The notes under the pieces were generated by a model. It saw only the letters and a program-made list of their open reading frames with translations, was not told the origin of the DNA and searched no databases. From the NCBI RefSeq assembly GCF_000374305.1, contig NZ_KB894093.1:1488001-1552000 (forward strand): DNA of 64,000 nucleotides. Direction: 5' to 3'. Positions 58,444 through 64,000 of this stretch are shown in pieces (positions within the stretch are counted from its first letter, which is position 1; each line of letters starts with the position of its first letter). The stretch is from Actinomadura flavalba DSM 45200 (lineage in GTDB: Bacteria; Actinomycetota; Actinomycetes; Streptosporangiales; Streptosporangiaceae). Both the position numbers and the translations under genes were made by a program.

Positions 58444-59108
58444 CCCCGCGCGGGCGGGACGAGCGTCGCGACGACGACCAGGCGGCGCGTGTCCTCGCCC
58501 TTGGGGTGGCAGGTGATGAGGGTGAGGAACGTGCCGGTCTTGCCCTTGCGCTTGCGGAACGGGGTGGGCGCCAGGACGTCGGTCTCGTCCGGTTCGATGA
58601 CGCGCAGCTCGCGGACGCGGTAGGAGTACCGGTGCTTCTTGGCGGTGACGCCGATGAGGTCGCCGGGGCGCAGCCTGTCGAGGTTGAGGAAGGGCTTGGG
58701 CCCGGTGGTGCGATGCCCGAGCAGCACGGTGTTGCCGAGTTCGCCGGGCATCTCGGTGCCGGGGTAGTGGCCGACGCCCCGGTCGAGGATGTCGTTGCCG
58801 ACGCCCTCGCGGATGGTGCCGCGCACGCGCAGCGGGGTGATGTCGAGGGCGCCCAGCTCCGTGCCGTTGGCGGGCGGGCGGCGTGGAGCGTCCTTCTTGT
58901 CCGGCGTGTCGCGCGCGGGGGCCGCCGTGCGCAGCGCGAGGGCGGACGTGACGCGTTCGAGGGGCGCCGTGGGCGCGGGCGACGGCGCGAGGATGCGCGG
59001 CGCGACGGCGGGCGCGCTCTCGGCGGCGGGCGCGGCGAGGGTCACGGGGGCGGTGACCGTGAAAGCGACGGCGGCGCCGAGAAAACGGCTCAGAACGGTC
59101 TTTCCCAT
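58440..59108 (-). CDS. Class E sortase
   Basis: A 222-residue exported transpeptidase. An N-terminal signal/anchor (FLGAAVAFTVTAPVTLAAPA) and Ala/Pro linker precede the sortase barrel. Catalytic residues are visible: His in VLLGHRTTG (about 130), Cys in LTLITCHPKG (about 197) and Arg in DTRRLVVVA. Class E enzymes of actinomycetes sort LAxTG proteins; I find no such motif in the window, so its substrates lie elsewhere. ATG with GGAG 7 nt upstream. Confidence 0.9.
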   Translation of the reverse strand: MGKTVLSRFLGAAVAFTVTAPVTLAAPAAESAPAVAPRILAPSPAPTAPLERVTSALALRTAAPARDTPDKKDAPRRPPANGTELGALDITPLRVRGTIREGVGNDILDRGVGHYPGTEMPGELGNTVLLGHRTTGPKPFLNLDRLRPGDLIGVTAKKHRYSYRVRELRVIEPDETDVLAPTPFRKRKGKTGTFLTLITCHPKGEDTRRLVVVATLVPPARG

Positions 59109-59294
59109 GGTGCACTCCAGGCGTTTCCGGCCCGGTTCGGGCACCTCCGGAATGGTTCAGCCAGAGCGTAGCGCGTCGGGCGCGGTCTCGCATTCGCGTC
59201 CGGTTCGGTGGGAAACGTGGCCAATTCGCTGGGTGGATCGTCCGGAAAAGGGGATGCCGCCCCGGAAAGTCCGGGGCGGCACCGTCCGGCGGTC

Positions 59295-59522
59295 TCAGTC
59301 GTTGACGACCGAGCCGTTGTAGCAGTCGCCGCTCTCGTCGTTGACGCCGAGCAGGTTCCGGACCACCGCGCCGACACCGACGACGTCGAGGCCCCGGCAG
59401 GTCTGGATGCCGATGATCTGTGTGTTCTGGTTGTCGTCGCCGTCGGCGTTGGCGGGGGTAGCGGCGAAGGCCAGCAGGCCGGCCCCGGCGATGAGGCCGG
59501 TCGCGAGCGCGCGCTTGAACAT
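59295..59522 (-). CDS. Small secreted two-cysteine protein
   Basis: A 75-residue protein with a signal peptide (ALATGLIAGAGLLAFAATPA then NA) and a 48-residue mature part: NTQIIGIQTCRGLDVVGVGA and VNDESGDCYNGSVVND. Two cysteines about 28 residues apart and a hydrophobic core recall chaplin- or rodlin-like surface proteins of actinomycetes, but the sequence is not a chaplin. Adjacent to the sortase gene on the same strand. Confidence 0.7.
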   Translation of the reverse strand: MFKRALATGLIAGAGLLAFAATPANADGDDNQNTQIIGIQTCRGLDVVGVGAVVRNLLGVNDESGDCYNGSVVND

Positions 59523-59812
59523 GGTGAACTCCCGGTTCGCTGTGGTGGTCGAGGTCTTCGGTCCGCAGGCGGTGGCACGCCCGCCCGGAACGCCCTTGTA
59601 TGCCATACGCGGGCGCGCGCGCATCGCAAGGGGAATGGAGATACTTGACCTTCCGTCGGCTGATCTTTTTGGGCGTCCCCGGTGCGGTCACTTCGGTCCA
59701 CGCCGAATCCGAGTTGATCGTGGACACGGGCCGCTCGAATGCTGCTATCGTCCTGACTCACCGTTTCTCCGCCGCATCCGCGGGCCGTTTCACGCGAAGG
59801 GACACCGGGACC

Positions 59813-60751
59813 ATGAACACCACCACCGCGACGCACGGGGCCGACCGCCCCGACGTCCGGGCGTGGCGTGTCCCGGTGTTCCTCGTCCGGCTCGCGATCG
59901 TCGTCGGGCTCGGTGCGGCGGGCTGGCTGCTGGGCGCGTGCCTGGCGGACGCGGCCGACGCCGCCACCGGCCCGCACGGCCCGACCGCGGCGGAACACGA
60001 CGACGGCGCTCCGGGCGCCCGCGTCCGCCCCGAGGCGGAAGGGTCGCTCGTCGGGCTCACGTCCGGCGTCCTGGGCCAGGCGGCCCAGGCCACCGAACCG
60101 CTCACCGGCGCCGCGCTCCGCACCGACCGTCCAGCCGAGTCCGGCTCCGGCGGCGCCGCGCACGACCTCGGCCGCACGGTGCTCGACACCGGCACCGGGC
60201 TCGTGGCCGGTGTCGCCCGCGAGGCCGGCGCGACCAAGCCCGGCGGAGTCGTCGAGACGGTCCGCACGGCGACGGGTCAGGTCACCGGCGAGCTGAGCAC
60301 GGTCCCCGTGCCCGTCGTCGGTTCCGTCACCGAGCACCTCACGCCGGAGCCCGCTCCGGCCACCGCCCCGGTTCCGGCCGACGAGCCCGGCACCGGCAAC
60401 GACGTCGGCGCGCACCTGAACGCCGACGACCACGGCTCCCACGGCACCCGTGCCGCGAAGCCGACCGCGTCCGCCGTTCCCGGCACGCCCGCGGCCACGT
60501 CCGCGAGCACCGGCGACGACCGGCCGCACCGCACCGACGGGGCGCCCACGGCCCCCGCCGACACCGAACACCCGGTCCACGCACCCGCGCACGACGCCCA
60601 GCCCGGCTCCGGCCACGGCTCCGGGCCCGTCGCGCCGGTCTCCGCGTCCGGCATGCCCGACGCACCGCGTCCGGCCCGCCGCTCGCCGTTCCACCACACC
60701 GCGCTGCGCGACCACCTCGCGCCCGCGGACCTCGCGGCAGTCCCCGACTAG
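59813..60751 (+). CDS. Hypothetical membrane-anchored Ala/Gly/Pro-rich protein
   Basis: A 312-residue protein with one N-terminal helix (VFLVRLAIVVGLGAAGWLLG, about 22-41) and a long low-complexity exterior. Blocks such as GLTSGVLGQAAQATEPLTGA and GLVAGVAREAGATK recall the GVVRSLG repeats of the next gene. The second half is rich in Pro, His, Asp and Ala. No family recognised. It forms, with the next gene, a probable surface-protein pair. Confidence 0.6.
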   Translation: MNTTTATHGADRPDVRAWRVPVFLVRLAIVVGLGAAGWLLGACLADAADAATGPHGPTAAEHDDGAPGARVRPEAEGSLVGLTSGVLGQAAQATEPLTGAALRTDRPAESGSGGAAHDLGRTVLDTGTGLVAGVAREAGATKPGGVVETVRTATGQVTGELSTVPVPVVGSVTEHLTPEPAPATAPVPADEPGTGNDVGAHLNADDHGSHGTRAAKPTASAVPGTPAATSASTGDDRPHRTDGAPTAPADTEHPVHAPAHDAQPGSGHGSGPVAPVSASGMPDAPRPARRSPFHHTALRDHLAPADLAAVPD

Positions 60752-60956
60752 CCGTCCCTTTCCCGGCCGCACCGGCCGTCCGCGTGCCCAGCACGCACCA
60801 GGCCGCGCCGTCGCGCGCCCCACACCTGAACCCAGCCCCGAACAGGGCCTTCCACGCGGCTCCACGCCGTGCACCTCGGACACCGCCTGCCGGCCAGGCA
60901 CGGCCGTCCGCCCGAACGGAACACCATCACTCACTCAGCACCAAGGAGTTCTCACC

Positions 60957-62096
60957 ATGCGCAACTGGGTCAAGAACATCAGTAGGACCGCGCTGCTGGC
61001 CGCCGGCGTCGCGACGCTCGGCACCGGCCTCACCGCCGCGCCCGCCCTCGCCGACGGCGTGGACGACGCCGCCGCGCGCCAGGCCGCGCTGCCCCTGCCG
61101 ACCGGCGGCGCCGACGGCGGCGGCCTCGGCGGCCTGCTCGGCGGTGGCGGCGGCCTCGGCGGGCTGCTCGGTGGCGGTGGCGGTGGGCTCCTGGGCGGGC
61201 AGCGTCACGCCGACGCCCGCCTCGCCGACGGCGCCGCCGCGCGTCAGGCCGCGCTGCCCCTGCCGACGGGCGGCGCCGACGGTGGCGGTCTGGGCGGGCT
61301 GCTCGGCGGTGGCGGCGGCCTCGGTGGCCTGCTCGGCGGTGGCGGCGGCGGGCTCCTCGGTGGGCAGCGTCACGGCGACGCCCGCCTCGCCAACGCCCGC
61401 CTCGCTGACGGCGGCGGCGACGCCGGGAACGCCGTGCACGGCGTGCTCAAGTCCCTGAACCTGCCGCTGCCCGGTGCCGCGCAGGGCCCCGCGCGCCGCG
61501 TCGCCGACGACCCCGACGCCGGGTTCAAGGAGCCCGCCCGCTCGGTCCGCGGCCTCGTCCGCAACCTCGGCGTCCCGATCCCCGCGCGTCCCGCGCAGGA
61601 GCAGCGCCGCGCCGACGTCCTCGACGGCACGTCCGACGCCGCCGCGCCGATGCACGCCACGCAGGGCCTCATCCGCTCGCTCGGCGTGCCGGTGCCGGAG
61701 AAGGCGCCGACGAGCACCCGCCGCGAGGGCGACAACCCGACCGAGGATCTTGCGGCCGGGTCGGTCCACACCGTCAGCGGCGTTCTCCGTTCGCTCGGCG
61801 AGCAGGCCAGCCGCCCGCAGATCGGGCAGCGCAAGGCCGCGGCCGACGGCCCGGCCGAGATGGTCGCGACCGAGTCGCTGTACGCGGTGCGCGGCGTCGT
61901 CCGGGGCCTGGGCGAGGAGGCGGCCCGTCCGCAGGCCGGGCAGCGCCAGGCCGAGACGTCGCCCGTCGAGGGCCTGACCGGCGTCGTCCGCTCGCTCGGC
62001 AACCCGGCGCAGAACGCCGACGGCGACCGCCCCGTGCTGCCGCCGCTGACCGAGGGCCTGCCGATCCACCTGGGCGGCACCCCGCTCACCCGATGA
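60957..62096 (+). CDS. Secreted Gly-rich repeat protein
   Basis: A 379-residue exported protein. Signal peptide: RTALLAAGVATLGTGLTAAP then ALA. Residues about 38-147 are two copies of a 55-residue block (AAARQAALPLPTGGADGGG then GLGGLLGGGGG), followed by six spaced units centred on GVLKSLNLPLP, GLVRNLGVPIP, GLIRSLGVPVP, GVLRSLGEQAS, GVVRGLGEEAA and GVVRSLGNPAQ. AAGGAG lies 8 nt before the ATG. No catalytic motif; probably structural, at the cell surface. Confidence 0.75.
   Translation: MRNWVKNISRTALLAAGVATLGTGLTAAPALADGVDDAAARQAALPLPTGGADGGGLGGLLGGGGGLGGLLGGGGGGLLGGQRHADARLADGAAARQAALPLPTGGADGGGLGGLLGGGGGLGGLLGGGGGGLLGGQRHGDARLANARLADGGGDAGNAVHGVLKSLNLPLPGAAQGPARRVADDPDAGFKEPARSVRGLVRNLGVPIPARPAQEQRRADVLDGTSDAAAPMHATQGLIRSLGVPVPEKAPTSTRREGDNPTEDLAAGSVHTVSGVLRSLGEQASRPQIGQRKAAADGPAEMVATESLYAVRGVVRGLGEEAARPQAGQRQAETSPVEGLTGVVRSLGNPAQNADGDRPVLPPLTEGLPIHLGGTPLTR
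61068..61397 (+). repeat. 165-bp tandem duplication in the Gly-rich gene
   Basis: Two head-to-tail copies (61068-61232 and 61233-61397) differing mainly at synonymous positions, with nested GGCGG-type micro-repeats encoding GGLGGLLGGGG. Confidence 0.9.
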
Positions 62097-62155
62097 CCAC
62101 GCCGGGCGCGGGCGGTCCGTCCGCCCGCGCCACCGGCGGCCGCTGAGCGTCCCAC

Positions 62156-63424
62156 CGGCCCGGCACGGGGCCGCCTACCGGACGCTCACGCACACCACCG
62201 GCGGACTCTTCGTCCGCCTTCCCCGGGCCCGGCACCCGGCGCGAGCGGCTCGCACCGACCGCCCGGCCCAGCACCACCCGCACAGCACGGCACGACGGTC
62301 TCGTCCGAGACCGGCAGGACGGCAGGACGCGACTCGGCACGGAGCCGCGGCGACGCCGAAGGCAAGACGGCCCTTTCGGGGGTCACCCGCAGAACCCGCT
62401 CGGGGCGTTGTCCCGGGCGGTGAAGGCAGGACGGCGGAACCGAGGCCCGGCACGGGGTCTCACCCGCCGAGCAGGACGGCCTGGCACGAGGCCGCAGCAG
62501 GACCCGCCCGAGACCTTGGGGTCGAAGGCGGCGAGACACGACGGAACGCGTCCGGCCTCTTCCGGGCGGACGCCCGACCCGACCGACCGCCCCGTCCCCG
62601 AAGCCATCGCGGACGGCCCGACGAGCACGACGGCGCCCACGGCTTCGCGACGGAGCCACGAGCACCGGCAGGAACCGCGATCCGGCACGTGATCGCACGC
62701 ACGACGGAGAGGCCCGGCACGGGGTCTCGACCAGCACGACGGCAGGCGTCCGGGTCCGGCACGGGACTCGGAACCGCCTCCCACGGCCTTCGGGCCGTTG
62801 CACGACGAGTGACACCCGGCGTGACCAGGCCCGGCACAGGGCCTGTGACCGCCAACCGGCCGCACAGGCCGGTGCAAGACCGGCAGCGATCGGTGCGAGT
62901 GGGTTTCGATCTGCGAGCACCGCGAGCAGGACCACGGCCGTGAACGGCCGTCGCACGACAGCACATCCGGCGAGACCGGGTCCGGCACGGGGCCCGCGAC
63001 CGCCACCGGCGAAATACGGCCGTTGCCGGCCGTCGAACAACAGAACCCGGCGCGACCAGGTCCGGCACGGGACCTGCGACCGTGACGAGCACGACCGCAG
63101 CCCAGAGCTGCACGGCAAGACCGTCAACACCGGGTGCGACCGGGTCCACCACAGGCCCCGTGACCACCTTGAGCACGACTCCGGCCCATGAAGGGCCGCC
63201 GCACGACAGCAACATCCGGCGTGACCGGGTCCGGCACGGGACCCGCGACCGCCACGAGCACCTCGCGACCCTTGGGGTTACCGCAAGGAGAGCGACATCC
63301 GGCGTAACCGGGTCCGGCACGGGGCCCGCGACCGCCACGCACCACCAACGCGGCCCGGCACGGGGCCGCTGCACAACGCGTAACGCCCAGCGCGGGCGGG
63401 TCCGGCACGGGACCCGCCCGCGCT
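62156..63424. repeat. Array of co-varying stem-loops with conserved GGCACG loop
   Basis: About fifteen hairpins share the six-base loop GGCACG (once GGCACA, once ACCACA) while stems differ and stay paired: for example CGGCCC/GGGCCG (62156), CGGCCT/AGGCCG (62477), GCGATC/GATCGC (62677), CAGGCCC/GGGCCTG (62826), CAGGTCC/GGACCTG (63057), CGGGTCC/GGACCCG (63226) and a 15-bp stem at 63389-63424. From 62749 they alternate with a second hairpin type (ACGGCC/GGCCGT and variants, loops TTCG, GCACA, GTGAAC, GTTGCC, CCAGA, ATGAA) at a period of about 77-87 bp, joined by a linker like GCACGACAGCAACATCCGGC. Confidence 0.85.
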
Positions 63425-63520
63425 ACGCATTTCCAGCCCGGCCGAGACGCCTCGAAGCAGCAGCGGCCGAGCACGCCCTTGCCGGCGGCCGCGATCCGTG
63501 CGCGGGTGGACGCTACGGCT

Positions 63521-63730
63521 CCTCCCCAGGCGGGCCGCTCTCTGTCACCACGATCCCTGCCCGAGGGCTGGCCGTTCTATCACGACGGCTCCCCCGCGGG
63601 GGCGGGCCGTTCCGTCACCACGGCTCTTGCCCAAGGGCAGGCTGTTCTGTCGCTAGGGCTCCTGCGCAGAGGCGGGCCGTTCCATCACCACGGCTCTTGC
63701 CCAAGGGCGGACCGCTCCGTCGCCACGGCT
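63521..63730. repeat. Six 35-bp tandem units
   Basis: Six units of exactly 35 bp start at 63521, 63556, 63591, 63626, 63661 and 63696. Each has a self-complementary centre that varies between copies (GCCCGAGGGC, CCCCGCGGGG, GCCCAAGGGC, CTGCGCAG) and a second half GGGCCGTTCCGTCACCACGG. Partial copies continue to about 63800. Confidence 0.85.
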
Positions 63731-63858
63731 CCGCGCAGGGGAGAGCTACGGTCCATGCCCTAAAGGCGGCCCGTTCCGTCATCGACTGAGCGGCCCGTTC
63801 CGCCACCGACTGAGTGCTTTATTGCCCAGGACGCCAGGCCGGGTGAGCGATCGGGAAG

Positions 63859-63867
63859 TTATCCACA
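63859..63867 (+). promoter_or_regulatory. Perfect DnaA-box sequence TTATCCACA
   Basis: First of two identical boxes in the same orientation, 123 bp apart. Confidence 0.45.
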
Positions 63868-63917
63868 GCGTCCGGCGTCGCTCACAGTGCCTGGCGAAAA
63901 CGCGGGAGAATTGATTC

Positions 63918-64000
63918 ATGGGGGTTCCCGGGCAGGTTGCGGGAGGCCCTGATCGGGCTGCCGTCGAGCGCGTCGAGAAAGTTATCCACAGGCGCGGACT
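63918..64000 (+). CDS. Possible start of a gene running out of the window
   Basis: An open frame begins MGVPGQVAGGPDRAAVERVE and runs to the window end, with GGGAG 9 nt before the ATG and normal codon use. Only 27 codons are visible, so no family can be named. It contains the second DnaA-box sequence (encoding VIHR). Confidence 0.35.
   Translation, partial: MGVPGQVAGGPDRAAVERVEKVIHRRG
63982..63990 (+). promoter_or_regulatory. Perfect DnaA-box sequence TTATCCACA
   Basis: Second box, at the right edge of the window; more may follow outside it. Confidence 0.45.

Larger units (their letters stand above)
62097..64000. other. Long gene-poor region rich in structured repeats
   Basis: No convincing coding sequence lies between the Gly-rich gene and a possible start at 63918. 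Open frames on both strands are repeat-driven and lack ribosome sites. The region holds a stem-loop array (62156-63424), a 35-bp tandem array (63521-63730) and two DnaA-box sequences. Confidence 0.6.

Noticed and set aside
60957..62096. LPLPTGG in the Gly-rich protein as a sortase motif
   Set aside because: It does not fit LPxTG or LAxTG, is internal and duplicated, and is not followed by a membrane helix and positive tail.
62186..63374. Minus-strand frames reading AVAGPVPDPVTPDV repeatedly across the stem-loop array
   Set aside because: The peptide repeats follow from the DNA repeats, different frames carry the same phrases, there are no ribosome sites, and base changes preserve hairpin pairing rather than codons.
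62749..63730. CRISPR array
   Set aside because: Repeats vary in sequence, the stem-loop spacing is not constant, the 35-bp units have no unique spacers, and there are no cas genes.
63840..64000. Chromosomal origin oriC
   Set aside because: Only two DnaA boxes are seen and neither dnaA nor dnaN is adjacent; an actinomycete oriC has many boxes between those genes.

Overview
This window is very G+C-rich chromosomal DNA (roughly 70-75% by eye, with strong G/C bias at third codon positions) from an actinomycete. The block of DUF4446 gene, pheA, serS, HAD phosphatase, bacterial proteasome activator (Bpa) and quinone oxidoreductase, together with an EspI-like ATPase, actinobacterial polyprenol-phosphomannose mannosyltransferases, a class E sortase, many GTG starts and many leaderless promoters, points to the Streptosporangiales. 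An Actinomadura-like organism (Thermomonosporaceae) is my best guess; this is inference.

Layout. 1-6.1 kb: secreted endonuclease/phosphatase-like protein, a membrane protein, an acyl-CoA ligase, a seven-repeat FG-GAP propeller protein and a STAS anti-sigma antagonist. 6.1-15.1 kb: envelope glycan and housekeeping block, with a GT2 glycosyltransferase, two GT-C mannosyltransferases, a 1006-residue membrane protein carrying a perfect 30-bp coding repeat, DUF4446 and pheA. 15.1-19.1 kb: three tandem paralogous secreted proteins built of Ig-like repeats, plus the stub of a deleted paralogue and a duplicated upstream element. 19.2-27.7 kb: alpha/beta hydrolases, a junction where two divergent genes have both lost their 5' ends, an 1151-residue STAND-type NTPase fused to an APH-fold kinase, and a secretory lipase. 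27.7-35.4 kb: methyltransferases, serS, HAD phosphatase, Bpa, quinone oxidoreductase, EspI-like ATPase and a cupin. 35.3-38.7 kb: small secreted and membrane proteins, including two paralogues that share the same operator at the same position.

38.75-41.5 kb is a low-G+C island lying between a decayed tRNA-Ser and an intact tRNA-Ser(UGA). It carries a tight pair of unrecognised genes (299-aa soluble, 186-aa four-helix membrane protein), which is my best candidate for an undescribed accessory, possibly defence, module. 41.6-50.5 kb: XRE-cupin regulator and 2OG-Fe oxygenase, AlaX-like editing protein, DJ-1/SDR operon, M15 peptidase, MarR/pirin pair and an AAA ATPase. 50.5-62.1 kb: MauE-like protein, SigE-family ECF factor, second acyl-CoA ligase, an ECF-like sigma factor fused to a membrane anchor, MerR regulator, class III cyclase, sortase E and repetitive secreted proteins.

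62.1-63.8 kb has no convincing gene. It holds an array of about fifteen stem-loops with a nearly invariant GGCACG loop and stems that co-vary, alternating with a second hairpin class at a period near 80 bp, followed by six exact-length 35-bp tandem units. The compensatory changes make this the most interesting structure in the window. Two perfect DnaA-box sequences and the start of a possible gene close the window.

Regulation: at least fourteen genes have a TANNNT-type -10 box ending 6-8 nt before the start codon, so they are probably translated from leaderless transcripts. Several divergent pairs carry visible operators.
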